In this document: positions 20,837-29,483 of the stretch, in pieces
Layout of the letters: each line of letters begins with the position of its first letter
Position numbering within the stretch: position 1 is the stretch's first letter
Assembly (NCBI RefSeq): GCF_004785685.1
Contig: NZ_SRPF01000001.1
Coordinates: 558,001 to 622,000 of the forward strand
Direction of reading: 5' to 3'
Source of the DNA: Marinobacter confluentis
Lineage (GTDB): Bacteria > Pseudomonadota > Gammaproteobacteria > Pseudomonadales > Oleiphilaceae
Length of the DNA stretch: 64,000 nt
The notes under the pieces: generated by a model
What the model was told of the DNA's origin: nothing
What the model saw: the letters and a program-made list of their open reading frames with translations, nothing else
Database searches by the model: none
Program-made: the position numbers and the translations under genes

Positions 20837-21469
20837 GTGATCGGTCGAATACGTGGAATGCTCATTGAGAAATCGCCAGGGCAGGCACTAGTAGAGTGTT
20901 CAGGTCTTGGTTATGAAGTCGACATTCCGCTAACCACTTTTTTCAACCTTCCCGATCCTGGTGAAGAGGTGGTGCTCCACACCCATTTTGCAGTTCGTGA
21001 AGACCACCAGAGCCTGTTTGGCTTCTCTGCTCGATTTGACCGGGACCTTTTCCGCCAGTTGATCAAGGTAAATGGCGTCGGACCCAAAATGGCCGTTGGT
21101 ATTCTTTCAGGCCTGGATGCCACTCAGTTCATTCGCTGCGTTGAAGCCCGTGATATTAATTCCCTGGTCAAGCTGCCGGGTGTGGGCAAGAAAACGGCAG
21201 AGCGGCTGCTGATTGAGATGACTGACCGGATCAAGCAGCTCGAAGGCCAGTTTATCCCTAATACAGAAGGCGTAACTCCGACAGACTCGGCGGCCGTTCA
21301 GCCGGTGCCTGCAGGCCATTCGCCGGTCGAAGAAGCCGAGTCGGCGCTGATCTCTCTGGGCTACAAACCCCAGGAAGCCACCAAGGCCATCAGCCGAATT
21401 GCGGAGGAAGGTATGTCCAGTCAGGAGCTTATCAGGCTGGCATTGCGGGCTATGATTCCGGCAAACTGA
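20837..21469 (+). CDS. ruvA: Holliday junction branch migration protein RuvA
   Basis: Tetrameric junction-binding protein that loads RuvB. The 210 residues comprise the N-terminal OB domain (MIGRIRGMLIEKSPGQALVE), the helix-hairpin-helix pair NGVGPKMAVGIL and LPGVGKKTAERLL, and a C-terminal three-helix RuvB-binding domain ending EAESALISLGYKPQEA. I choose the GTG at 20837: AGGAGG at 20824-20829 is 7 bases from it but only 1 base from the in-frame ATG at 20831, and MIGR is the family start. Confidence 0.95.
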   Translation: MIGRIRGMLIEKSPGQALVECSGLGYEVDIPLTTFFNLPDPGEEVVLHTHFAVREDHQSLFGFSARFDRDLFRQLIKVNGVGPKMAVGILSGLDATQFIRCVEARDINSLVKLPGVGKKTAERLLIEMTDRIKQLEGQFIPNTEGVTPTDSAAVQPVPAGHSPVEEAESALISLGYKPQEATKAISRIAEEGMSSQELIRLALRAMIPAN

Positions 21470-21624
21470 CTCGTACAGAGATCGCACAGGCTCCCACAAG
21501 CCCTGTCCGTTGGCGCAGGCACCTGTTGCAGGATCGAGTTAATGTGTATAGAGCGTAACGTGACAGTAAACCGGCGGTTCGTAAAATTGCGGTAAGATGT
21601 TGATTCACTCCAGCGAGTACACCA

Positions 21625-22653
21625 ATGATTGAGTCAGATCGCCTGATCACAGCCCAGGCAGGCCAGTACGAAGAAGTTCAGGACAGGGCTATTCGCCCCG
21701 GTGTACTGGCCGATTACGTAGGCCAGCCAGCGGTTCGTGAGCAGATGGATATCTTTATCTCTGCCGCTCGTGGCCGTGAGGAAGCGCTGGACCACGTGCT
21801 GATCTTCGGTCCGCCCGGCCTCGGCAAGACCACACTTGCCAATATCATTGCCAACGAAATGGGCGTTTCCATCAAGACCACCTCCGGCCCTGTACTGGAA
21901 AAGGCCGGTGATCTGGCGGCCATGCTGACAAATCTTGAAGCAGGTGATGTGCTGTTTATTGATGAAATCCATCGCCTGAGTGCGGCTGTGGAAGAAGTGC
22001 TGTACCCCGCCATGGAAGACTACCAGCTGGACATCATGATCGGTGAGGGCCCCGCGGCCCGGTCGATCAAGCTCGACCTTCCGCCGTTTACGCTGGTTGG
22101 CGCGACCACCCGCGCCGGGCTACTGACTTCGCCACTGCGGGATCGCTTCGGCATTGTTCAGCGCCTGGAGTTCTACAACACCAAAGACCTGACCAGTATT
22201 ATCCTGCGCTCTGCGCGACTGTCCTCGGTCAGCATTGATCAGGGCGGGGCCTTTGAAATTGCACGTCGCTCAAGGGGTACCCCGCGAATTGCCAACCGGC
22301 TTCTGCGCCGGGTAAGGGACTTTGCCGAAGTGAAGGCCGATGGAAAAATCAGCGAATCCATTGCCGATCAGGCGCTAAACATGCTGAAGGTAGACGCTCA
22401 GGGTTTCGACCATATGGATCGCCGCTTACTGCTGGCGATGATCGAAAAGTTCGACGGGGGTCCCGTGGGCGTTGAAAGCCTTGCCGCTGCCATAAGTGAA
22501 GAGAGGGGCACTATAGAAGATGTGCTGGAACCCTTCCTTATCCAGCAGGGGTTCATGGTGCGCACCCCTCGCGGGCGCATGGTGACGTCCAATGCCTATC
22601 AGCACTTCGGTGTCACGCCTGCAAATCCTGACCGGGAGGACCTCTTTGACTGA
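21625..22653 (+). CDS. ruvB: Holliday junction branch migration helicase RuvB
   Basis: AAA+ hexameric motor that drives branch migration. The 342-residue protein has Walker [14 protein letters not shown], Walker [11 protein letters not shown], sensor 1 [18 protein letters not shown] with the arginine finger, and the C-terminal winged helix ending [16 protein letters not shown] 155-base gap from ruvA could hold an extra promoter. No LexA box (CTGT-N8-ACAG) was found upstream of ruvC, ruvA or ruvB by eye. Confidence 0.97.
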   Translation: MIESDRLITAQAGQYEEVQDRAIRPGVLADYVGQPAVREQMDIFISAARGREEALDHVLIFGPPGLGKTTLANIIANEMGVSIKTTSGPVLEKAGDLAAMLTNLEAGDVLFIDEIHRLSAAVEEVLYPAMEDYQLDIMIGEGPAARSIKLDLPPFTLVGATTRAGLLTSPLRDRFGIVQRLEFYNTKDLTSIILRSARLSSVSIDQGGAFEIARRSRGTPRIANRLLRRVRDFAEVKADGKISESIADQALNMLKVDAQGFDHMDRRLLLAMIEKFDGGPVGVESLAAAISEERGTIEDVLEPFLIQQGFMVRTPRGRMVTSNAYQHFGVTPANPDREDLFD

Positions 22654-23077
22654 GTCCGCGGTAAATCCGTTTTCGTTGCCGCTGAGAGTTTACATCGAAG
22701 ACACGGATGCCGGCGGCATTGTCTATCACGCCAAGTACCTGCATTACATGGAGCGGGCCCGAACCGAGTGGGTGCGCAGTTTTGGCGTAGGGTTGCGTGA
22801 CGGGTTGAGCGACAACATCAGTTACGTCGTACAGAAACTGTCAATCCATTATGGTGTACCGGCAAAGCTGGATGACCAGTTGAGCGTTACAACCGAACCC
22901 GTGGGCTTCGGCCGGGTATGGATGGATTTTCGGCAGCGCGTGATCAGGGTGTCGGACCAGAAAGAGCTGGCCAGCGCCGATGTGCGTGTTGCCTGTATTG
23001 CGCTGGATTCCGGGCGACCGCGCCGTTTGCCGCCAGCCATGGCGGAACTGCTTGCGCACAGCCACAAACCGGTTTAA
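22646..23077 (+). CDS. ybgC: Acyl-CoA/acyl-ACP thioesterase YbgC of the Tol-Pal cluster
   Basis: A 143-residue hotdog-fold thioesterase at its usual place at the head of the tol genes; YbgC interacts with phospholipid-synthesis enzymes in E. coli. The 4HBT motif [29 protein letters not shown] includes the catalytic Asp. The start is a TTG at 22646 preceded by GGGAGG at 22634-22639, so the gene overlaps the ruvB end by 8 bases and is probably coupled to it; no ATG fits better. Confidence 0.92.
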   Translation: MTESAVNPFSLPLRVYIEDTDAGGIVYHAKYLHYMERARTEWVRSFGVGLRDGLSDNISYVVQKLSIHYGVPAKLDDQLSVTTEPVGFGRVWMDFRQRVIRVSDQKELASADVRVACIALDSGRPRRLPPAMAELLAHSHKPV

Positions 23078-23110
23078 CGGCCGAACGAAAGAACGAACAA
23101 GGAGCTAAAG

Positions 23111-23800
23111 GTGGAGTCAGAACTTTCTGTCTGGTATCTCATTGCGAATGCCGGAGTACTCGTTCAGCTGGTCATGCTGTTGCTGGCGCTGGCGTCGGTG
23201 GTTTCCTGGGCGCTGATCTTCCAGCGCATTCAGGTGATGAGAAAAGCCAGGCAGGCGCAGCTCGCTTTCGAAGAGCGGTTCTGGTCCGGCATGGACCTGG
23301 GCAAGCTCTACCGGGAAGTTACCGAGAACCCGACGCCGTTTTCCGGGCTGGAATCCCTGTTCCGAGCTGGCTTCAAGGAGTTTTCCCGCCTGCGTCAGCA
23401 AAGCCGGGATGCAGATGCGGTGATGGAAGGAACCCAGCGGGCCATGAGGGTGGCCTTCTCCCGGGAACAGGAGCGTCTGGAGGCGCATCTGCCGTTTCTG
23501 GCCACTGTCGGCTCCACCAGTCCCTATGTCGGCCTGTTTGGTACCGTGTGGGGCATCATGAACTCGTTCCGGGGCCTTGCGCAGGTCCAGCAGGCCACAC
23601 TGGCCACCGTGGCCCCGGGTATTTCCGAGGCCCTGATCGCCACTGCCATGGGCTTGTTTGCCGCGATTCCGGCGGTTATCGCCTATAACCGGTTCTCGGC
23701 CATGTCGGATGCACTGCTGAAAAATTACGAAACCTTTGCAGACGAGTTTTCCAGCATCCTCCACCGTCGGGTCCACAGTTCCGAGGAGCAGGGCGCATGA
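23111..23800 (+). CDS. tolQ: Tol-Pal inner-membrane motor protein TolQ
   Basis: Stator-like subunit of the proton-driven Tol motor that maintains outer-membrane constriction at division. The 229-residue protein has three membrane helices (about residues 15-37, 130-152 and 165-190), with the conserved loop LPFLATVGSTSPYVGLFGTVWGIM and the third-helix ISEALIATAMGLFAAIPAV that lines the proton path. GTG start with an AAGGAG upstream. Homologous to ExbB/MotA; its place in the tol operon settles identity. Confidence 0.96.
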   Translation: MESELSVWYLIANAGVLVQLVMLLLALASVVSWALIFQRIQVMRKARQAQLAFEERFWSGMDLGKLYREVTENPTPFSGLESLFRAGFKEFSRLRQQSRDADAVMEGTQRAMRVAFSREQERLEAHLPFLATVGSTSPYVGLFGTVWGIMNSFRGLAQVQQATLATVAPGISEALIATAMGLFAAIPAVIAYNRFSAMSDALLKNYETFADEFSSILHRRVHSSEEQGA

Positions 23801-24243
23801 AAGGTATGGGAATGATGCCTCCCCGGCAGAGCAAGCCAATGTCGGAAATTAACGTGGTGCCCTACATCGACGTGATGCTGGTGCTGCTGGTGATTTTCAT
23901 GGTGACGGCGCCGATGCTGACCCAGGGGGTCAAGGTGGATCTGCCGGAAACCACCTCGGAACCGATTCAGTCAGACAAAAACGTGGAGTCTATTGTGGTG
24001 TCGGTGGATAGTAACGGCGCCTACTTCATGGAAATTGGCGATGAAAGCAGCCAGCCCATGGCCCTTGAGTCTGTGCGTGACCGGGTCTCCAAGATTCTGG
24101 CCCAGCGCTCAGACCGGGAAGTTCTGGTGCGTGGCGATGAAAACGTCGGATACGGCACGGTTGTGCGGCTGATGGCGCAACTGCAGGCGGCTGGCGCATC
24201 GAATGTCGGCCTGATCACTGAAGCACCGGCAGGTAATGAGTAA
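23797..24243 (+). CDS. tolR: Tol-Pal protein TolR
   Basis: ExbD/TolR-family subunit, 148 residues, one N-terminal membrane helix carrying the proton-accepting Asp in NVVPYIDVMLVLLVIFMV and a periplasmic domain with a peptidoglycan-binding fold. The start overlaps the tolQ stop by 4 bases (ATGA), so the pair is translationally coupled, fitting the fixed stoichiometry of the motor. Confidence 0.95.
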   Translation: MKGMGMMPPRQSKPMSEINVVPYIDVMLVLLVIFMVTAPMLTQGVKVDLPETTSEPIQSDKNVESIVVSVDSNGAYFMEIGDESSQPMALESVRDRVSKILAQRSDREVLVRGDENVGYGTVVRLMAQLQAAGASNVGLITEAPAGNE

Positions 24244-24246
24244 ATT

Positions 24247-25272
24247 GTGATTGGTCACGAGCGGGACACAGGAGACAAGGCCCGGGCGCCCTGGAAATCG
24301 CCTGTGGCGCTCTCCATATTTCTGCATGGGCTCGTTCTGGTTGTGGCGCTTGCCGGTTGGTCCTGGACCAGTCCGGCTAATGATCCGCCACCACCGAGCA
24401 TTTCGGCCCGCCTGGTAACCCAGGCCGAACCGGAGCCGAGCCCGGTAGTTGATACGGTTGATGAACCGGACCGGGATCAGGAGCGCCAGCAGGCCCAGGA
24501 AGAGCAGCGCCGCAAAGAACAGGAAGCGGAACGCCGCCGCCAGGAACAGGAACGGGCGGAAGAAGCGCGCCGTATCCAGCAGCAACAGGAAAAGGAACGC
24601 CAGCAGCAGGCGGAAGCCCAGCGCAAGCAGGAAGAGCAGAGACTGAAAGAACAGCAGGCGGCGAAACAGAAAGCGGAAGCCGAAGCCAAAGAACTGGCCA
24701 GGCAAAAAGCGGAGGAGCAGCGACGCAAGGAAGAGGCGGCCAGAAAAGCGGAAGAGGAAAAGCGCCGCGCTGAAGAGGAGCGTCGCAAACAGGAAGAGGC
24801 CCGCAGGGCCCGGGAAGAGCAGGAACGCCTTGAAGCTGAGCGCAAGCGTAAGGAGCGTGAGCGTCAGTTACGGGAGTCCCAGCTTGAGGCCCTGGCACAG
24901 GAAGCCGCCGAGGAACGCGAGGCAGAAGAACGCAGACGTAAAGAGGCTGCTGCGGCCAAGGCGCGGCAAGCCCAGATGCTGACGGAGAGTGAAAAGTACC
25001 GGGCACTGATACGCGACCGTCTGATGAATGAATGGTATCCGCCCTCGTCGGCGACCAGTGAAATGGTGACCGTGCTGCGGATTACCCTGTTACCCACCGG
25101 TGAACTGTCATCCGTGGCGATAGAATCGGGCAGCGGCAACACCGCATTCGACAATTCTGCGGTCAGCGCGGCGCGCGCTGTGGGGCGCTACCCGGTTCCC
25201 GATGACCAGCAGGTATTCGAGCAGTATTTCCGCCGGTTCCCCATAGAGTTCAACCCAGAGAACGCGAAATAG
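24247..25272 (+). CDS. tolA: Tol-Pal bridging protein TolA
   Basis: Links the TolQR motor to TolB/Pal across the periplasm. The 341 residues have an N-terminal membrane helix (about 22-40, VALSIFLHGLVLVVALAGW), a long charged alpha-helical domain II (about 70-245) made of Lys/Glu/Gln/Arg/Ala-rich repeats, and a C-terminal globular domain III with SEKYRALIRDRLMNEWYPP and YPVPDDQQVFEQYFRRFPIEF. GTG start, 3 bases after tolR. Domain II also throws long open frames on the opposite strand; those are compositional shadows. Confidence 0.93.
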   Translation: MIGHERDTGDKARAPWKSPVALSIFLHGLVLVVALAGWSWTSPANDPPPPSISARLVTQAEPEPSPVVDTVDEPDRDQERQQAQEEQRRKEQEAERRRQEQERAEEARRIQQQQEKERQQQAEAQRKQEEQRLKEQQAAKQKAEAEAKELARQKAEEQRRKEEAARKAEEEKRRAEEERRKQEEARRAREEQERLEAERKRKERERQLRESQLEALAQEAAEEREAEERRRKEAAAAKARQAQMLTESEKYRALIRDRLMNEWYPPSSATSEMVTVLRITLLPTGELSSVAIESGSGNTAFDNSAVSAARAVGRYPVPDDQQVFEQYFRRFPIEFNPENAK

Positions 25273-25288
25273 AGGCAACGAGACAACC

Positions 25289-26605
25289 ATGAGAAATCGG
25301 GCTTATAGACCGGACATCAGGCGTTCATTGCTGGTGTTCGTGATACTGTCGCTGTTCACTGTTCCGGCAATGGGTGATGAACTGCTGATCCGGATCACCA
25401 AGGGCGCCGACTCCGCCATCCCCATTTCGGTGGTGCCGTTCTCTGAGTCCGGCCAGATGCCCTCTGGTGACAAGGTGTCGCGGATCATCCAGAACGACCT
25501 GGAAATGAGTGGTGAATTTGCGCCGCTGCCGCCGGAACAGATGCTCAGCCTGCCTTCCAGGGGCGACGAGGTGTTTTTCCGGGACTGGCGGCTTCTGGGC
25601 CAGCGTTATGTGTTGGTAGGGCAGGTGACAAGCGCCGGCGGCACACTCAATGCCCAGTACGAACTTTATGATGTAAGCCAGGAGAAGCGACTGGTCGGCG
25701 CAACGGCATCGGCGCCAGCTTCTGCTTCCCGTTCCCTGGCCCATCACATCAGTGACCGGGTTTATGAAGCCATTACCGGCGTTGAAGGAGCCTTTTCCAC
25801 AAAACTGGCCTACGTAACGCTTGAGAGAAACGCTAACGGCCCGACCTATCGGCTGCAGGTGAGTGATGTAGACGGCAAGCGGGCCCGGGTCAGGCTGGAA
25901 AGCGATGAGCCAATCCTGTCGCCGGCCTGGTCGCCGGACGCGAAGAAACTGGCCTATGTGTCTTTTGAAACCGGCAAGCCGGCGGTTTATGTGCATGAGC
26001 TGAGCACCGGTAACCGCCAGCGCGTGGCTGATTTCCCGGGCCTGAATTCAGCCCCGGCCTGGTCGGCAGATGGCCAGTCATTGCTGATGACCCTGTCGAA
26101 AGATGGCAACGCCGAGATCTACCGGATGAATCTGGCCAGCGGCGATCTAAAGCGCCTGACCAATCACTGGTCGATCGATACCGAGCCCAGTTACGACCAT
26201 ACCGGGAATGGCTTCTTTTTTACCTCGGACCGTTCTGGCGGGCCGCAGATCTATCACAAGGCCAGCGAGAACGCCGAGCCCCGCCGAATCACCTTCGGCA
26301 GCCGCTACAACGCAAGGCCTCGCCCCGGCCCGGATGGGGATTATGTATACTATGTACATCAGCGGGATCGGGCCTTTCATATCGCCCGTACCAATCTTGA
26401 AAGCGGAGACGAAACGGTTCTGACCCGAACCGAATCGGACGAATCGCCCAGTGTGTCGCCCAATGGTCGAATGCTGATCTACGCCACCAAAAGCGGTGAG
26501 AACAGTGTACTGACTGTAATCGCAGCCGATGGCGGCGCGGCCTATAGTCTACCGGCGTCTCGTGGTGATGTGCGCGAGCCAGCCTGGTCACCGATTGTCA
26601 GATAG
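25289..26605 (+). CDS. tolB: Tol-Pal periplasmic beta-propeller TolB
   Basis: A 438-residue exported protein that binds Pal and TolA. A signal peptide (to about residue 33) precedes the N-terminal alpha/beta domain (IPISVVPFSESGQMPSGDKVSRIIQNDLEMSGEFAPL), then a six-bladed propeller with repeated WSPDAKKLAYVS-type WD40-like PD40 blades: SPAWSPDAKKLAY, APAWSADGQSLLM, EPSYDHTGNGFFF, ARPRPGPDGDYVY and SPSVSPNGRMLIY. Sits between tolA and pal as usual. Confidence 0.96.
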   Translation: MRNRAYRPDIRRSLLVFVILSLFTVPAMGDELLIRITKGADSAIPISVVPFSESGQMPSGDKVSRIIQNDLEMSGEFAPLPPEQMLSLPSRGDEVFFRDWRLLGQRYVLVGQVTSAGGTLNAQYELYDVSQEKRLVGATASAPASASRSLAHHISDRVYEAITGVEGAFSTKLAYVTLERNANGPTYRLQVSDVDGKRARVRLESDEPILSPAWSPDAKKLAYVSFETGKPAVYVHELSTGNRQRVADFPGLNSAPAWSADGQSLLMTLSKDGNAEIYRMNLASGDLKRLTNHWSIDTEPSYDHTGNGFFFTSDRSGGPQIYHKASENAEPRRITFGSRYNARPRPGPDGDYVYYVHQRDRAFHIARTNLESGDETVLTRTESDESPSVSPNGRMLIYATKSGENSVLTVIAADGGAAYSLPASRGDVREPAWSPIVR

Positions 26606-26634
26606 ACAGTTAACCCAAACGAAAGGAAGTATTT

Positions 26635-27216
26635 ATGAAAATGACATCGTCAAAAAACGTATTCGCACTGATTTTCTCATTTGCCCTGATCGCTGGTTGT
26701 AGCAGCACTGGCGAGACCACCGGTGAAGGCGGCATGGGCACAAGCGCTGGCTCGGCTTCCGGTGAGGAAAGCGGCAGCACTGTGTTCGGTGGTGGGGACG
26801 GCAGTGGTGTATCCTCCTCAGAAATGACTGAGCAGGAACGTATGGAAGCTGAAGCCCGTGCAGAGCAGGCCCAGGCAGAAGCCATGCGTGAGATCACCAC
26901 TTTCTACTTCGATTTCGATACCGCTGAAATCAAACAGGAAGCCCGTGACGTGCTGGTTGCTCATGCCCGTTACCTGCAGGCGAACCCTGGCCAGAATGTC
27001 CGCATCACCGGCCATGCCGATGAGCGCGGCACCAAGGAATACAACCTGGCCCTGGGCGAGCGTCGTGCCAATGCGGTTCAGCGATTCCTGGTGGTCAACG
27101 GTGCATCACGCGGCCAGACTGAGACCGTCAGCTACGGTGAAGAACAGCCGGCAGTGATGGGTTCCAGCGAAAGCGCCTGGGCTCAGAACCGTCGCGTTGA
27201 ACTGGATTTTGAATAA
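26635..27216 (+). CDS. pal: Peptidoglycan-associated lipoprotein Pal
   Basis: Outer-membrane lipoprotein that anchors to peptidoglycan through an OmpA-like domain. The 193 residues include a lipobox LIAGC, a linker of about 60 Gly/Ser/Glu-rich residues, and the OmpA C-terminal domain with FDFDTAEIKQEARDVL and the diaminopimelate-binding TGHADERGTKEYNLALGERRA. Note the linker is longer and more Gly/Ser-rich than in E. coli Pal. An AAGGAAG site precedes the ATG. Confidence 0.96.
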   Translation: MKMTSSKNVFALIFSFALIAGCSSTGETTGEGGMGTSAGSASGEESGSTVFGGGDGSGVSSSEMTEQERMEAEARAEQAQAEAMREITTFYFDFDTAEIKQEARDVLVAHARYLQANPGQNVRITGHADERGTKEYNLALGERRANAVQRFLVVNGASRGQTETVSYGEEQPAVMGSSESAWAQNRRVELDFE

Positions 27217-27228
27217 CAGGCGACCATC

Positions 27229-27969
27229 ATGAGACAGACCCTCATGGCGACTCTGCTGCTCCCGCTGGCCATATGGCCGGCGGGAGCAGTGTTCGCTCAG
27301 TCTTCCGGATCTGGGCAGGGCAGCCAGGCCAACGCCGAACTGTTCTATATGATTCAGCAGCTGCAGGGCGAAGTTCGTCGCCTTCAGGGCGACGTTGAAG
27401 AGCAGCGCAACCAGATCGACAAGCTGAACAAGCAGGCAAGGGACCGCTACATAGACCTTGACCAGCGTATTCTGAAGCTGTCGTCGGAACTGGCCGAAAG
27501 TGATGATTCCGGCTCAGGGACCTCTGGTCCGGCAGATTCCGGGAACAATACCAAGCCGGTCGAAAGACGGGATTATCGCCAGCCTACCTCGGAAGAACGA
27601 GAGGCCTACGACCGGATTCAGGCACTGATTCGTGAAGACCGGAATTTCAACGATGCCATCAATGGTCTCTACGACTTCATCGATAAGTACGAGGAAGGTG
27701 ATCTGACGGTCAATGCCTATTACTGGCTGGGTGAGGTTTACCTCGCGGAAGAACAGCTGGAGCAGGCAAAGCAGGCGTTCACCATTGTGGCCACGCGGTA
27801 CGGTGATCACCGCAAGGCACCTGACGCGGTTTACAAGCTGGGTGTGACCCTCGACAAGCAGGGCGAGACCGACGAAGCGAAGCGCCGGATGGAAGCGGTG
27901 ATCCGGAATTATCCCGACAGCAATGCCGCGTCATTGTCTAAAAAGTATCTGGACGGCAAAAGCGGCTGA
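27229..27969 (+). CDS. cpoB: Cell division coordinator CpoB (YbgF)
   Basis: Periplasmic protein that couples peptidoglycan synthesis and outer-membrane constriction via PBP1B and Tol. The 246-residue protein has a signal peptide, an N-terminal trimeric coiled coil (about residues 30-90, QLQGEVRRLQGDVEEQRNQI), a Ser/Gly-rich linker and C-terminal TPR repeats (AYDRIQALIREDRNFNDAI through YPDSNAASLSKKYLDG). Last gene of the tol operon, followed by the tRNA-Lys pair. Confidence 0.94.
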   Translation: MRQTLMATLLLPLAIWPAGAVFAQSSGSGQGSQANAELFYMIQQLQGEVRRLQGDVEEQRNQIDKLNKQARDRYIDLDQRILKLSSELAESDDSGSGTSGPADSGNNTKPVERRDYRQPTSEEREAYDRIQALIREDRNFNDAINGLYDFIDKYEEGDLTVNAYYWLGEVYLAEEQLEQAKQAFTIVATRYGDHRKAPDAVYKLGVTLDKQGETDEAKRRMEAVIRNYPDSNAASLSKKYLDGKSG

Positions 27970-28011
27970 CAGGCGCATTGAAAGAATGTCCGGAAACCTT
28001 TGATGCAGGGG

Positions 28012-28039
28012 TTGATCGGCGCTCAAAAATCATTACTAT
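28012..28039 (+). promoter_or_regulatory. Putative promoter of the tRNA-Lys genes
   Basis: TTGATC at 28012-28017 and TACTAT at 28034-28039 are 16 bases apart, 13 bases before the first tRNA. Expected start of transcription is near 28046, giving the short leader usual for tRNA operons. Confidence 0.45.
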
Positions 28040-28052
28040 ATGCGCCTCGTTT

Positions 28053-28128
28053 GGGTCGTTAGCTCAGTTGGTAGAGCAGTTGGCTTTTAACCAATTGGTC
28101 GAAGGTTCGAATCCTTCACGACCCACCA
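28053..28128 (+). tRNA. tRNA-Lys (anticodon TTT), copy 1
   Basis: Complete 76-base cloverleaf with encoded CCA. The acceptor stem GGGTCGT pairs with ACGACCC, the anticodon stem TTGG/CCAA encloses the loop CTTTTAA with anticodon TTT, and the T arm carries GGTTCGAATCC. Confidence 0.97.
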
Positions 28129-28205
28129 AATCAGACGACAGGTTGGTGGTTCTTGATCAACCTGATCGGATTTCCGGTAGTGAGTTTCTGGGAATCGCCA
28201 GTTAT

Positions 28206-28281
28206 GGGTCGTTAGCTCAGTTGGTAGAGCAGTTGGCTTTTAACCAATTGGTCGAAGGTTCGAATCCTTCACGACCCACCA
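28206..28281 (+). tRNA. tRNA-Lys (anticodon TTT), copy 2
   Basis: Identical to copy 1 over all 76 bases, starting 153 bases downstream. The 77-base spacer is unrelated to the tRNA. Both are probably processed from one transcript ending at the terminator at 28309. Confidence 0.97.
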
Positions 28282-28308
28282 ACAGAAGGGGAAGGTATTT
28301 GCTTCCCG

Positions 28309-28338
28309 AAAAAAAGAGCCTGTGGGCTCTTTTTTTTT
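28309..28338 (+). terminator. Intrinsic terminator after the tRNA-Lys pair
   Basis: AGAGCC and GGCTCT pair around a TGTG loop, flanked by seven A on the left and nine T on the right (28330-28338): a strong rho-independent terminator. Confidence 0.92.
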
Positions 28339-28418
28339 GCCTGAACGTTCATACATCCTGAGTAGGGAAACGTAAACTGATATACTTTTCACGAGTTTGA
28401 CACGACCGAGACGTTTTG

Positions 28419-29480
28419 ATGACACAAGCCGAAGACCGAATTCTGGTGCAGGAACATCTCGCGCACCGCGCCGAGCCAAAGCCCCTGAGCGCCAGTGAAA
28501 AATCCGATCTTGAAACCCGGATCCGGCAGGCGCTCAAAGCCGAGGATGCGGTGCTTGTGGCCCATTATTACACGGACCCGGACATTCAGCGCCTGGCAGA
28601 AGAGACCGGGGGCTGCGTGGCAGACTCACTGGAAATGGCCCGTTTCGGCAATCAGCACAAGGCATCTACAGTGGTGGTTGCGGGTGTCCGGTTCATGGGC
28701 GAAACCGCCAAGATTCTGAACCCGGAAAAGCGGGTACTGATGCCAACCCTGGAAGCCACCTGCTCCCTCGATATTGGCTGTCCGGCGGACGAATTCGCCG
28801 ATTTCTGCGATCAGCACCCGGACCGTACGGTGGTCGTTTACGCCAATACCTCAGCAGCGGTCAAAGCTCGGGCTGACTGGGTGGTGACTTCCAGTTGCGC
28901 CCAGGCTATTTGCGAATCCCTGGATGCGCGGGGCGAAAAAATTCTCTGGGCCCCGGACAAACACCTGGGGCATTACGTTCGCAAGACCACAGGTGCCGAC
29001 ATGCTGCTGTGGGATGGCTCCTGTATCGTCCACGAAGAGTTCAAGCATCGTGGGCTAGAGGACCTGAAAGCGCTTTACCCGGACGCCGCCGTTCTGGTTC
29101 ATCCGGAATCTCCCGATGCCGTGGTTGAAATGGCTGACGTAGTCGGTTCCACTTCCCAGCTGATCCACGCGGTTCAGACCTGGCCCAACCAGCAGTTCAT
29201 CGTTGCCACCGATAACGGCATCTTCTACAAAATGCAGCAGCTGGCACCAGAAAAGACCTTAATCGAAGCGCCCACCGCCGGTAACGGTGCGACCTGTCGC
29301 AGCTGCGCCCACTGCCCGTGGATGGCCATGAACGGCCTGGAGAACCTGCTGCGGGTGATCGAGAAGGGCGATCAGGAAGTTCATGTGGATCCTGATCTGC
29401 GCGAAAAAGCACTGAGACCGCTGAAAAGAATGCTTGAATTCACCGCCAGCATGAACCTGAAAGCTGCCGGTAACGCGTGA
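28419..29480 (+). CDS. nadA: Quinolinate synthase
   Basis: Condenses iminoaspartate and dihydroxyacetone phosphate to quinolinate for NAD synthesis, using a [4Fe-4S] cluster. The 353-residue protein shows [16 protein letters not shown], the [21 protein letters not shown] stretch, and the cluster cysteines in [20 protein letters not shown] and the C-terminal [13 protein letters not shown]. Start at ATG 28419; a TTG three bases earlier is also in frame. Its stop lies 3 bases from the stop of the convergent protease gene. Confidence 0.96.
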   Translation: MTQAEDRILVQEHLAHRAEPKPLSASEKSDLETRIRQALKAEDAVLVAHYYTDPDIQRLAEETGGCVADSLEMARFGNQHKASTVVVAGVRFMGETAKILNPEKRVLMPTLEATCSLDIGCPADEFADFCDQHPDRTVVVYANTSAAVKARADWVVTSSCAQAICESLDARGEKILWAPDKHLGHYVRKTTGADMLLWDGSCIVHEEFKHRGLEDLKALYPDAAVLVHPESPDAVVEMADVVGSTSQLIHAVQTWPNQQFIVATDNGIFYKMQQLAPEKTLIEAPTAGNGATCRSCAHCPWMAMNGLENLLRVIEKGDQEVHVDPDLREKALRPLKRMLEFTASMNLKAAGNA

Positions 29481-29483
29481 TCT

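Noticed and set aside
20738..21624. LexA (SOS) box upstream of ruvA or ruvB
   Set aside because: Searched by eye for CTGT-N8-ACAG; no match.
24377..25006. Proline-rich minus-strand frame opposite tolA
   Set aside because: Produced by the repetitive Lys/Glu/Arg codons of TolA domain II read in reverse.
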